Positions 1 through 8,330 of a DNA stretch of 64,000 nt are shown here, one piece after another. This DNA comes from Pontibacter litorisediminis (lineage in GTDB: Bacteria; Bacteroidota; Bacteroidia; Cytophagales; Hymenobacteraceae). A program made the translations under genes and the position numbers. Within the stretch, counting starts at the first letter, position 1, and every line of letters starts with the position of its first letter. Where the stretch lies: assembly GCF_029360645.1 (NCBI RefSeq), contig NZ_JARDUA010000003.1, positions 434,001-498,000 on the forward strand. The letters are read 5' to 3'. The notes beneath the pieces are model-generated. The model made no database searches and had not been told where the DNA came from. It was given only the letters and a program-made list of their open reading frames with translations.

Positions 1-103
1 GCCATACTTTCCCGGCCAGTTGTGCGGCTACTTTATCGTTTCGCTTGCAGGTAACGGCCATCAACAGCAGGCACAACAGGCAAAGCACGGACGTATATCT
101 CAT
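1..103 (-). CDS. Lipoprotein, N-terminal fragment (truncated by window edge)
   Basis: An ATG on the minus strand at 101-103 opens a frame that stays open to the window edge, about 34 codons. It begins MRYTSVLCLLCLLLMAVTC: a positively charged tip, a hydrophobic core and a Cys at residue 19, followed by charged residues (KRND). This looks like a lipoprotein signal peptide. Only the signal region and about 15 mature residues are visible, so no function can be given. The gene is divergent from the PolX-like gene at 312, and two AAGTATA motifs lie in the roughly 200 bp between them. Confidence 0.55.
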   Translation of the reverse strand, partial: MRYTSVLCLLCLLLMAVTCKRNDKVAAQLAGKVW

Positions 104-311
104 AAGTATAAATCAGGTTTATATGCTAAGATAGGGAATAAAGGCGGTATATGTAAGTATAAACATACAACTATTATGTACCCTGGTAGCTAACGGCAAG
201 GGCAGATGATTATTACGAAAGAAAGCACGCAGTGGGTAGGCCGACTCCAGAAAGGACTATGGTTCGGGCGCTTTTCCTATCTTTGTAGCACACCGAAAAG
301 ACACACAGGCT

Positions 312-2015
312 TTGGAAAACAAGAAGATCATAAAACAGTTTAAGCTGGCGGCCGAGCTCATGGAGCTGCACGACGAGAATCCGTTCAAGATTCGCTCGTA
401 CACCAATGCGGTGGGCGCGCTGGAGCTGGTGGAGGAGCCCTTGGAGCAGATGACGCAGGCGCAGCTGGAAAGCATACAGGGCGTGGGCAAGGGCATCGCA
501 TCCAAAATCGTGGAGATAAACGAGAAAGGCTCTTTCGATGAGCTGGACCAGATGCTGGAGGTAACGCCAAACGGAGTGGTGGAGATGCTGCGCATCAAAG
601 GCATCGGTCCGAAAAAAGTGCGCAACCTCTGGAAAGAGCTGGGGGCCGAAACCGTGGAGGAACTGCTGGAGGCCTGCGAGCAGGACCGTGTGAGCAAGCT
701 GAAGGGCTTTGGCGCCAAAACGCAGGAGAACATAAAGCAGGCGCTGCTCTTTACCCAGCAGAACCGCGGCAAGCTGTTGTATGCCGAGGCCGAGCTGGTG
801 GCGGAGCAGCTGCTGCAACATATAAAAGATGCCGTGCCAGAGGCGCAGGTAGAGCTGGTGGGGGAGATGCGCCGCCGTATGGAAATTATCACCGCGCTGC
901 AGTTTATACTTGCCACCGACGCCCCGGCGCAGGCACATGAGGCACTGCAAGGTATAGCGGAGCTGCAGGAAGACCAGAAAAACTCCGGCCCCTTTGCCTG
1001 GCGCGGCGCACTGACCGAGAGCGGCATGCCGGTAGAGGTAAGGCTGGTGCCTGCGGAGCGCTTTGCCAACGAGCTGCTGCTAACGTCTTCGAGCGTGGAG
1101 CACCTGGCGCAGCTGTTTACGGGCAGCACTAACCTGCTGACGGTGGTGCGCGAGCAGGGCTATGCCTCAGAGGCGGATATCTATAAATCGGCGGGCATGG
1201 CTTATGTGGAGCCGGAGCTGCGCGAGGGCACCAACGAGCTGGAGCTGGCGCTGCAAAACAAACTGCCCCAGCTGCTGGAGCTCTCCGACCTGAAGGGCAT
1301 CCTGCACAACCACAGCACCTACTCCGATGGCGCCCATACCCTGGAGCAGATGGCCACCTACTGCCGCGACATGGGCTACCAGTACCTGGGCATCTCGGAC
1401 CACAGCAAGACGGCGGCCTACGCCGGTGGCCTGCGCGAGGGCGATGTGCTGCGGCAGCAAAAGGAGATTGACGAGCTGAACAAGAAACTGGCCCCTTTTA
1501 AGATCTTTAAAGGCATTGAGTCGGATATCCTGGGCGATGGCTCGCTGGACTACGACGCGGACATCCTCAAGACGTTTGACTTCATTGTGGCCAGCATCCA
1601 CAGCACCCTGAACATGGACGAGCAAAAGGCCACCGCGCGCCTGATTACGGCTATCGAGAACCCTTACACCACCATGCTGGGCCACCCCACCGGTCGTCTG
1701 CTGCTGCGCCGCGAGGGCTACCCGATCAATCACAAAATGGTGATCGACGCCTGCGCCGCCAACAACGTCATCATCGAGATAAACTCCAACCCGTGGCGTT
1801 TAGATTTAGATTGGCGCTATGTGCAGTATGCTATGGAGAAGGGCGTGATGCTAAGTATAAACCCCGACGCCCACCACACCAATGGCTACGACGACATGAA
1901 GTATGGCGTGCTGGTTGGCCGGAAAGGCGGGCTCACCAAAGAGATGACCTTCAACGCCAAGCCGCTGGAGGAAGTAGAGACGTACTTTAAGGAGCGGAAG
2001 GAGAAGATAAAGTAA
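312..2015 (+). CDS. PolX-like protein: degenerate family X polymerase domain plus PHP phosphoesterase domain
   Basis: 567 aa, the usual length for bacterial PolX. The start is TTG at 312 (MENKKIIKQF), which matches the family N-terminus; no better ATG lies upstream. Residues about 1-160 carry the helix-hairpin-helix region (GVGKGIASKIVEI; GIGPKKVRNLWKEL). Residues about 330-567 are a PHP domain with its metal-binding motifs intact: HNHSTYSDG (H332, H334), GISDHS, GHPTGR and NPDAHH. In the polymerase palm, the usual G-D-x-D catalytic motif after the RR pair is replaced (RRRMEIITALQF), and the later family Asp reads E in VEVRLVP. PHP 3'-5' exonuclease or phosphoesterase activity is plausible; polymerase activity is not expected. 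Divergent from the lipoprotein fragment. Confidence 0.85.
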   Translation: MENKKIIKQFKLAAELMELHDENPFKIRSYTNAVGALELVEEPLEQMTQAQLESIQGVGKGIASKIVEINEKGSFDELDQMLEVTPNGVVEMLRIKGIGPKKVRNLWKELGAETVEELLEACEQDRVSKLKGFGAKTQENIKQALLFTQQNRGKLLYAEAELVAEQLLQHIKDAVPEAQVELVGEMRRRMEIITALQFILATDAPAQAHEALQGIAELQEDQKNSGPFAWRGALTESGMPVEVRLVPAERFANELLLTSSSVEHLAQLFTGSTNLLTVVREQGYASEADIYKSAGMAYVEPELREGTNELELALQNKLPQLLELSDLKGILHNHSTYSDGAHTLEQMATYCRDMGYQYLGISDHSKTAAYAGGLREGDVLRQQKEIDELNKKLAPFKIFKGIESDILGDGSLDYDADILKTFDFIVASIHSTLNMDEQKATARLITAIENPYTTMLGHPTGRLLLRREGYPINHKMVIDACAANNVIIEINSNPWRLDLDWRYVQYAMEKGVMLSINPDAHHTNGYDDMKYGVLVGRKGGLTKEMTFNAKPLEEVETYFKERKEKIK

Positions 2016-2049
2016 GCGGGTAAAGTATAAAGTCGAGCCAAAGTATAAA

Positions 2050-3033
2050 ATGCCAAAGATTCTCATACTTCGTTTTTCCTCTATCGGCGATATTGTGCTG
2101 ACCACGCCCGTCATTCGTTGCATCAAGCAGCAGGTGCCGGGGGCGGAGGTGCATTACGTTACCAAAAAGGCCTTCCAAAGTATACTGGCCCATAACCCGT
2201 ACGTGGACAAGGTGCATGTGCTGGGGGAGAAACTGAGCGACCTGGTACAGGAGCTGAAGACGGAGAACTTTGATTACGTGGTGGACCTGCACAACAACCT
2301 GCGCACCCGCGTCATCAAGGCGCGGTTGGGCAAGCCAAGCCGCAGCTTCAACAAGCTCAACTACGAGAAGTGGCTGATGGTGAACTTTAAGTTAAACCGC
2401 CTGCCCGACGTACACATTGTGCAACGCTACCTGGATGCCGCTGCCGCCCTTGGCGTAAAAGACGATGGCCAAGGGTTGGACTACTTTATACCTGCCCAGG
2501 ATGAAGTGGAGATTAACACCTTGCCCCAAGGTTTCCGGAACGGCTACGTGGCCTTTGCCATCGGCGCGCAGCACTACACCAAGCGCCTGCCCACTAAGCG
2601 CATCATCGAGCTGTGCGAGCGCCTGCAGCAGCCGGTTATACTGCTGGGCGGCAAGGAAGACGCCGCTACCGGTGAGGAAATCGCCGCTCATTTTTCAGAC
2701 CAATCACCAAACAACAAACAACAAACAACGATCTACAACGCCTGCGGCAAGTATAACCTAAGCGGATCGGCCTCGCTGGTGCGGCAGGCAACGCAGGTGG
2801 TAAGCCACGACACGGGTCTGATGCACATTGCAGCGGCTTTCCAGAAGGAGATTATCAGCGTTTGGGGCAATACCATTCCGGAGTTTGGCATGTACCCCTT
2901 CCGCACCAAGTATAAAGTACTGGAAGTGCATGGCCTCAGCTGCCGCCCCTGCTCCAAAATCGGCTACAGCAAGTGCCCCAAAGGTCATTTTAAATGCATG
3001 CGGGATATCCCGTTTGAGGATCTGGAAGTATGA
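2050..3033 (+). CDS. Glycosyltransferase family 9 (ADP-heptose:LPS heptosyltransferase-like)
   Basis: 327 aa. The N-terminus MPKILILRFSSIGDIVLTTP is the classic heptosyltransferase start, forming the first Rossmann strand and phosphate loop. The C-terminal half has VVSHDTGLMHIAAAF and ISVWGNTIPE, the GT9 nucleotide-sugar binding segment. A C-terminal Cys cluster (LSCRPCSKIGYSKCPKGHFKCM) is common in Bacteroidota members. It probably adds a sugar to the LPS core on the cytoplasmic face. The ATG follows an AAGTATAAA motif directly. A (AAACAAC)x3 tract sits inside the gene at 2709-2729. The 3' end overlaps the next gene by 4 bp (ATGA), implying translational coupling. The exact acceptor sugar cannot be told. 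Confidence 0.85.
   Translation: MPKILILRFSSIGDIVLTTPVIRCIKQQVPGAEVHYVTKKAFQSILAHNPYVDKVHVLGEKLSDLVQELKTENFDYVVDLHNNLRTRVIKARLGKPSRSFNKLNYEKWLMVNFKLNRLPDVHIVQRYLDAAAALGVKDDGQGLDYFIPAQDEVEINTLPQGFRNGYVAFAIGAQHYTKRLPTKRIIELCERLQQPVILLGGKEDAATGEEIAAHFSDQSPNNKQQTTIYNACGKYNLSGSASLVRQATQVVSHDTGLMHIAAAFQKEIISVWGNTIPEFGMYPFRTKYKVLEVHGLSCRPCSKIGYSKCPKGHFKCMRDIPFEDLEV
2709..2729 (+). repeat. Three tandem copies of heptamer AAACAAC inside glycosyltransferase gene
   Basis: Three perfect heptamers run from 2709 to 2729 within an otherwise GC-rich coding region, encoding Asn/Lys/Gln/Thr-rich residues (NNKQQTT). Seven is not a multiple of three, so a gain or loss of one copy would shift the reading frame of the glycosyltransferase. 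Confidence 0.85.
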
Positions 3034-3647
3034 AAGCGGAGGTGATGAACACGGTTTGTACCTGCATCGTTGCTTTTGTCCTTTCACAGGGCTGTGGAGA
3101 GGCAAAGCAAAGTATAGGTGAGCCCGATGTGGTGGAGACAGGAGGTGCCGTTAAGGCGGCAGAAACTGTAGCAGAGGATCAAACAACTGATGTGCTGCCC
3201 GGTTGGGCTGAAGAGGTGTTTCTGGCGCAGAGCCTGAACCAGAAGTATAGCTTAGGTGCCTGGATGCAACCCAATATTCTTACGGGAGATTTTGATGGGG
3301 ACAAACAGGAGGATGTGGCTTTCCTGATTGTAAACCGTGCTACGGACGAGAAAGGGTTGATGATCCTGTATCATGATAAAGGAAACAACTATAGCGTTTT
3401 TGGGGCCGGTACTGAGTTTGAGGACATGCGAAACATGGACTGGATCGAAATTTTTGAAAGAGTAGATGCAGGGCAGACGGTGGCTCCAACACTGGTAGAT
3501 GAAGAAACAGGCGATATACTTGGTGAAGACCTGGAGAACGCAGTTTTATTAAAGTCGGATGCTATTTTTGTGCATTTGGCTGAAGCATGTGGGGGAGGTA
3601 TTATTTACAAAAAAGAGAACGGCTACGGCTGGATTAACATTGAATGA
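3030..3647 (+). CDS. Hypothetical lipoprotein with FG-GAP/EF-hand-like calcium loop
   Basis: 205 aa if the ATG at 3030 (overlapping the previous stop) is used. An internal Met at 3045 (MNTVCTCIVAFVLSQGC) gives a more typical lipoprotein signal, with Cys at the end of the hydrophobic stretch. The mature part contains GDFDGDKQEDVAFLI, a DxDxDxxxD-type loop as in FG-GAP propeller repeats, once only. The rest is not recognised. It is coupled to the glycosyltransferase upstream and lies 7 bp before the next small gene, so the three may be one operon. Likely exported and membrane-anchored; function unknown. Confidence 0.7.
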   Translation: MKAEVMNTVCTCIVAFVLSQGCGEAKQSIGEPDVVETGGAVKAAETVAEDQTTDVLPGWAEEVFLAQSLNQKYSLGAWMQPNILTGDFDGDKQEDVAFLIVNRATDEKGLMILYHDKGNNYSVFGAGTEFEDMRNMDWIEIFERVDAGQTVAPTLVDEETGDILGEDLENAVLLKSDAIFVHLAEACGGGIIYKKENGYGWINIE

Positions 3648-3654
3648 TAGAACT

Positions 3655-4059
3655 ATGCCTAAATATAACTTAACCTGGGATATAACTGACGCAAAGCTAC
3701 TGGAGGCGCTGCTTTTAGCATCCGGCGAAGAAGGCGGGGCCCCACTGCCCGAGGTGCTGCTGATGGCCGATGCCGTGGATGGCACCGTGCTGACCCACGC
3801 CGAAGTAGAACAAGGGCTGGAGAAGCTGATGTCGGTAGGGTATGTGACGATAAAGAAGAACAAGCTTCTGCTAGCCCCAGCCTTTCTGAAGGACTATGAA
3901 AGTATAGACGGCGCCGAAGACGAGCAGCAGGCGCTGGGGCAGTTACTGCAGACCAAGGAGCTGCACGCTGAGAACTTCGATGAGCCTAAGATCCTGATCA
4001 AGAAGTATAAACTCAAGAAACAGTACCAGGCTTACCTGGAGCAGTTTGGAGGGGAGTAA
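3655..4059 (+). CDS. Hypothetical protein, 134 aa, possible winged-helix fold
   Basis: The frame is open from 3559, but the ATG at 3655 (MPKYNLTWDITDAK) just after the previous stop is the natural start. The sequence has a helical, charged N-terminal half with LTHAEVEQGLEKLMSVGYVTIKKNKLLL. That is a helix followed by a turn and two strands, suggestive of a winged helix, but no family is recognised. There is no signal peptide, and the C-terminus is Lys-rich (KKYKLKKQYQAYLEQF). It ends before a long bidirectional hairpin shared with serS. A cytosolic protein of unknown function. Confidence 0.7.
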   Translation: MPKYNLTWDITDAKLLEALLLASGEEGGAPLPEVLLMADAVDGTVLTHAEVEQGLEKLMSVGYVTIKKNKLLLAPAFLKDYESIDGAEDEQQALGQLLQTKELHAENFDEPKILIKKYKLKKQYQAYLEQFGGE

Positions 4060-4104
4060 AAGAATTGGAAGTTTGGTAATGAGAAGATTCGAAGACCAGT
4101 GATA

Positions 4105-4148
4105 AACAGAACAGCCGCTGATGTATGAAATTCAGCGGCTGTTCTGTT
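4105..4148. terminator. Bidirectional hairpin between 3655 gene and serS
   Basis: Perfect 17-bp inverted repeat (arms 4105-4121 and 4132-4148, 10-nt loop) in the spacer of two convergent genes. No long T-tract follows on either side, so termination is inferred from position and stem strength. Confidence 0.7.
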
Positions 4149-4179
4149 ATTTAAACTAGAGCATCTTCACATCTCCACA

Positions 4180-5454
4180 CTAAGAAATTTTCTCAAACCC
4201 TAAGTAGGAGTGCAGCACCTTTGGCATGTTGATGCCGTCTGGCGTCTGGTTGTTCTCCAGAATGGCGGCCACGATACGTGGCAGGGCCAGGGCACTGCCG
4301 TTTAACGTGTGCAGCAGCTGCGTTTTACCGCTTTCAGTTTTGTAGCGCAGCTTCAGGCGGTTGGCTTGGTACGTCTCAAAATTTGAGGCAGAGCTCACCT
4401 CCAGCCAGCGGCCCTGGGCGGCAGAGTATACTTCCATGTCATAGGTAAGGGCAGAGGTAAAGCCCATGTCGCCGCCGCACAGGCGCAGCACGCGGTAAGG
4501 CAGCTCCAGTTTCTGCAACAGCCCCTGTATGTAGCTGCTCATCTCCTCCAGCGCCTCATACGAATTCTCCGGAAGCGTAATCTGCACAATCTCCACCTTG
4601 TCGAACTGGTGCAGGCGGTTCAGTCCGCGCACATCGGCGCCCCACGAGCCAGCCTCCCGGCGGAAACACGGGGTATGGCCGGTGTTCTTGATCGGCAACC
4701 GGTCCACCGGAACAATTTCGTCGCGGTACATGTTCGTGATGGGAACCTCTGCTGTTGGGATCAGGTACAGGTTATCTGCCGTGGCATGATACATCTGGCC
4801 GTCCTTGTCGGGCAGCTGGCCCGTGCCGTAGCCAGAAGCCTCGTTCACCACAATCGGTGGCTGCACCTCCATGTATCCGGCTTTGATGGCCTCGTCTAAA
4901 AAGAAGTTGATGAGCGCGCGCTGCAGGCGGGCGCCCTGCTTTTTATAAAACGGGAAACCGGCTCCGGATACCTTGTTGCCCAGCTCAAAATCAATGATGT
5001 CGTATTTCTGGATCAGCTCCCAGTGTGGTTGCGCCCCTTCGTGCAGCTGTGGAATCTGCCCGTGCTCCAGCACCACCTCGTTGTCCTCGGCGCTTTTGCC
5101 AAACGGCACGCTCTCGTGCGGCAGGTTCGGCAGTTTGTACAAGGCTTTCTGGATCTCGTCTTCCAGGGAGGAGAGCTGCTCAGCTAAGGCTTTGGTTTGT
5201 TGCTTCAGCTCGGAAGTTTCGGCTTTGGCGGTCTCGGCCTTCTCGCGCTCCCCGTTCTTCATCAGCATGCCAATTTCCTTCGAGAGGGAGTTGGCGCGGC
5301 TCTGAAGGGTGTCGTGCTCGTTCTGGACCTGGCGTCGCTGCTGATCGAGCTCCAGCAGAGCGGCTACCTCCTCGGCAGCGTTTTTGTAGTTTTTCTTGTT
5401 CAGCCCGGCAATCACCTGCTCGGTCTGCTCTCTTAAAACTGTTAGCTGTAGCAT
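4180..5454 (-). CDS. serS: Seryl-tRNA synthetase
   Basis: 424 aa, the normal length. It charges tRNA-Ser and tRNA-Sec with serine in the cytoplasm. Residues about 1-110 form the antiparallel coiled-coil tRNA-binding arm (Lys/Glu/Gln-rich). The class II core follows. Motif 2 is seen as FRREAGSWGADVRGLNRLHQF (shown in the family as FRxEAG...G..R.HQF) near residue 262. Motif 3 is seen as NGSALALPRIVAAILENNQ near the C-terminus. The ATG at 5454 follows an AAAGTATAAT spacer. A TATTTTTG (-7-like) box lies at 5477-5484 on this strand without a clear -33. Transcribed alone, divergent from rho. Confidence 0.97.
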   Translation of the reverse strand: MLQLTVLREQTEQVIAGLNKKNYKNAAEEVAALLELDQQRRQVQNEHDTLQSRANSLSKEIGMLMKNGEREKAETAKAETSELKQQTKALAEQLSSLEDEIQKALYKLPNLPHESVPFGKSAEDNEVVLEHGQIPQLHEGAQPHWELIQKYDIIDFELGNKVSGAGFPFYKKQGARLQRALINFFLDEAIKAGYMEVQPPIVVNEASGYGTGQLPDKDGQMYHATADNLYLIPTAEVPITNMYRDEIVPVDRLPIKNTGHTPCFRREAGSWGADVRGLNRLHQFDKVEIVQITLPENSYEALEEMSSYIQGLLQKLELPYRVLRLCGGDMGFTSALTYDMEVYSAAQGRWLEVSSASNFETYQANRLKLRYKTESGKTQLLHTLNGSALALPRIVAAILENNQTPDGINMPKVLHSYLGFEKIS

Positions 5455-5741
5455 AATAAAGTATAATGTATGAACGCAAAAATAGAGCTTTTAAACTATT
5501 TAGCGGCTTTTACGAAATCTTTTAAACAAAAATTGAAACTTTTTATCTAAAACAACCCGTAATATTTGTTAATTAAAAGGCATTGCAATAACATTGCGGT
5601 ACATTTGAAGAAGGCCCTTTTTCCCGTGCCTTTCTGACTCTTTCGCAACCTATTCTTTTTTCCTGATTTAAACGAAAATCTCTCGCTTTGTTCGCTCACC
5701 GCGAAACCTGGCAAGTTAAGTTAACTACCATACCATTATTT

Positions 5742-7475
5742 ATGTACAAAATTGAAGAATTGAAAGATAGGCTTCTTTCAGAGCTCAAGGAAATTGCTGA
5801 GCAGCTGGGTGTTAAGAACTTTAAGAAACTCAGTAAGCAAGATCTCATTTATAAGATACTCGACCAACAAGCCATTACCCCTCCTGAAACTGTCTCCAAA
5901 AAATCCAATTCTGTGTCTCAAAATGAATCTGCAGGTAGTGCAGAAACAGCTGATGTTGAAGTTGCTGTAGTAGAAGAAGCAGCTCCGGAAGCACCTGCCA
6001 GGCCAGAAAGGCGCCAGCGCATGCAGGCCGCTCCCCGCAGCGAAGAAAAAGCGCAGGTGGCTGTGCCTGCCGAGGCCCCGGCCAAAGACCATGGCTCACA
6101 GAATCATCGTGAACGCGTTCGTCGCGACAACCGCAGCGAAAACAAAGAAGAGAACCGTGCCGATAACCGCGACAACCGTGGTGCCGATAGCCGCGAAAGC
6201 CGCAGCAACGATAACAGGGGAGAGAGGGAGCCGCGCAACGACAACCGCGGAAACGACAACAGAGACAACCGTGGCGATAACCGCAGCAACGACCGCAGTG
6301 ATAACACGCGTCGTAGCAACCAGCAGCAGAACGCCGCCAATACCAATAATTTTAAAGAGTTCGACGGCATTATCCTGAACGAAGGGGTGCTGGAGCTGAT
6401 GCAGGATGGCTACGGCTTCCTGCGCTCTACTCACTATAATTACTTAGCCTCTCCGGACGATATCTATGTTTCGCCTTCGCAGATCAAACTTTTCGGTTTG
6501 AAAACCGGCGACACGGTGAAAGGCCAGATCCGCCCACCGAAGGAAGGCGAGAAATACTTTGCCCTACTGAAAGTAGAAACAGTAAACGGACGCACCACCG
6601 AGGAGATTCGCGACCGTATCCCGTTCCAGCACCTGACGCCGCTCTTCCCGGAGGAACGTTTGAAACTGACAACCCGCCCAAGCCAGCTGTCAACCCGTAT
6701 CCTGGATTTGTTTGCCCCAATCGGTAAAGGCCAGCGTGGCATGATCGTGGCGCAGCCGAAAACAGGTAAAACCGTGCTGCTAAAGGAAATCGCCAACGCT
6801 ATTTCGGAAAACCACCCGGAAGTATACCTGATGATCCTGCTGATTGACGAGCGCCCTGAAGAAGTAACCGACATGGCCCGCAGCGTAAAAGCGGAGGTGA
6901 TTGCCTCTACCTTTGATGAGCAGGCGGAGCGCCATGTGAAGGTTTCCAGCATTGTGCTGGATAAAGCCAAGCGCATGGTAGAGTGCGGCCACGATGTGGT
7001 TATCCTGCTGGATTCCATCACACGTCTGGCCCGTGCCTATAACACAGTAGTGCCTTCTTCCGGTAAAATCCTGTCGGGTGGTGTGGATGCCAACGCGCTG
7101 CACAAGCCGAAGCGCTTCTTTGGTGCGGCCCGTAACGTAGAAAACGGCGGCTCACTGACTATCATCGCCACAGCCCTGATTGATACAGGGTCTAAGATGG
7201 ACGAGGTAATCTTCGAGGAGTTTAAAGGTACCGGTAACATGGAACTGCAACTGGACCGCAAGTTGGCCAACCGCAGAGTATACCCAGCTATCGATGTTCC
7301 GGCCTCCGGCACACGCCGCGAGGACCTGCTGATGGACCGCGACGAGCTGAACCGTATCTGGATCCTACGCAAGTTCATGTCCGACATGAACTCAATCGAG
7401 GCGATGGAGTTCCTGAAAGACAGAATGAAGGGCACCAAGAGCAACGAGGAGTTCCTGATCTCAATGAACGGGTAG
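5742..7475 (+). CDS. rho: Transcription termination factor Rho with Arg/Gly/Asp/Asn-rich insert
   Basis: 577 aa from the ATG at 5742 ([20 protein letters not shown]); the frame is open further upstream but without a family-like N-terminus. Residues 1-45 are the Rho N-terminal helical domain. About residues 60-205 are a low-complexity, disordered stretch, first Ala/Glu/Pro then repeats of RGDNR/RDNR/RSND. Next come the RNA-binding cold-shock domain ([15 protein letters not shown]), the Walker A segment ([13 protein letters not shown]), Walker B ([14 protein letters not shown]) and the Q/R-loop region. The enzyme is a hexameric RNA-dependent ATPase. The insert is typical of Bacteroidota Rho and explains the excess length over the E. 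coli protein (419 aa). A TACATTTG box at 5600-5607 may be the -7 element. Confidence 0.96.
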   Translation: MYKIEELKDRLLSELKEIAEQLGVKNFKKLSKQDLIYKILDQQAITPPETVSKKSNSVSQNESAGSAETADVEVAVVEEAAPEAPARPERRQRMQAAPRSEEKAQVAVPAEAPAKDHGSQNHRERVRRDNRSENKEENRADNRDNRGADSRESRSNDNRGEREPRNDNRGNDNRDNRGDNRSNDRSDNTRRSNQQQNAANTNNFKEFDGIILNEGVLELMQDGYGFLRSTHYNYLASPDDIYVSPSQIKLFGLKTGDTVKGQIRPPKEGEKYFALLKVETVNGRTTEEIRDRIPFQHLTPLFPEERLKLTTRPSQLSTRILDLFAPIGKGQRGMIVAQPKTGKTVLLKEIANAISENHPEVYLMILLIDERPEEVTDMARSVKAEVIASTFDEQAERHVKVSSIVLDKAKRMVECGHDVVILLDSITRLARAYNTVVPSSGKILSGGVDANALHKPKRFFGAARNVENGGSLTIIATALIDTGSKMDEVIFEEFKGTGNMELQLDRKLANRRVYPAIDVPASGTRREDLLMDRDELNRIWILRKFMSDMNSIEAMEFLKDRMKGTKSNEEFLISMNG

Positions 7476-7502
7476 AGAGAAGAGTTAGCTTAACTTATAC
7501 AG

Positions 7503-7541
7503 ACAGCCTGCCAGACTTCGTGTTTGGCAGGCTGTTTTTTG
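7503..7541 (+). terminator. Intrinsic terminator of rho
   Basis: 11-bp perfect stem (7503-7513 with 7525-7535), 11-nt loop, then TTTTTT. It is followed by a TATACTT motif at about 7545. Confidence 0.9.
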
Positions 7542-7545
7542 TTTT

Positions 7546-8330
7546 ATACTTTTCTGTGTTTGGGTCTCCACCCTGCATTATGTGCTTTTGCACCTTTGCT
7601 GCTTGCCAACATGCCACACTTGCGGGAGAAACTAACAATGTAATGTGTCGTCATAAGAAGGCAAAGGCTGGCTCTGATCAAAACAAATGACATAGCTTTG
7701 CCTGTATTCTACACAAACTTTAACCGGCCCTCCTGCATAATATGACAATACACTCAGGAGCCGAGGCAGGCGTCTTTTTCATACTTGTACAAATGTACTT
7801 CCTGCCAATGCTTTAGCTCTGCTCCGGTAGCTACTCCTGGAGGTAATAACATCAGGCAACAGTACTTAAAAGCCTTGGCACGCTAATATATCTGTAAGCT
7901 TTCTAGCCATAAAGTCTTATCTCCTTCATAGTAGAAGGATAATCCTTGTTTAAATAAAAATATTTTTTAAAAGAAAATTAATATAATTGTTAGCTTTTGT
8001 TATATTGACTGTTGTTATAGAAGACACACGGCATTTTACCACTTAGGCTACCGCACGCACAACACCACACTGTAAGTAGAAAGCAAAGCGTACTCCGCAA
8101 CTTATATCAAATAACGCTTGTATATATATAAATTTATTTAGTAATTAAGTAGTCAATCACTATGCCTATGTAACAACACTACTTCATCCCCTCACTTCTT
8201 TTACTGGTCCCTCCAAGCCCAGTATATGCAAGGCATATGCAGGTTATGGCGCTATTGTGTTTAGCGGCTACGTTGGCTGGCTAGTACCTTCAATAGAGTA
8301 TGATTACCCTAATCTCAAACTATATTATAT
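7546..8330. other. Long AT-rich intergenic region upstream of susC
   Basis: About 790 bp without a convincing ORF on either strand. The stretch from about 7930 to 8170 is clearly richer in A and T than the rest of the window (runs such as TTTTTTAAAAGAAAATTAATAT and TATATATATAAATTTATTTA, shown in part). A TAGCTTTG box sits at 7693-7700 without a good -33 partner. It probably holds the susC promoter and leader; no conserved RNA or operator is recognised. Confidence 0.5.

Noticed and set aside
7546..8330. Riboswitch or small RNA upstream of susC
   Set aside because: AT-rich with no recognisable conserved fold; nothing beyond composition supports it.
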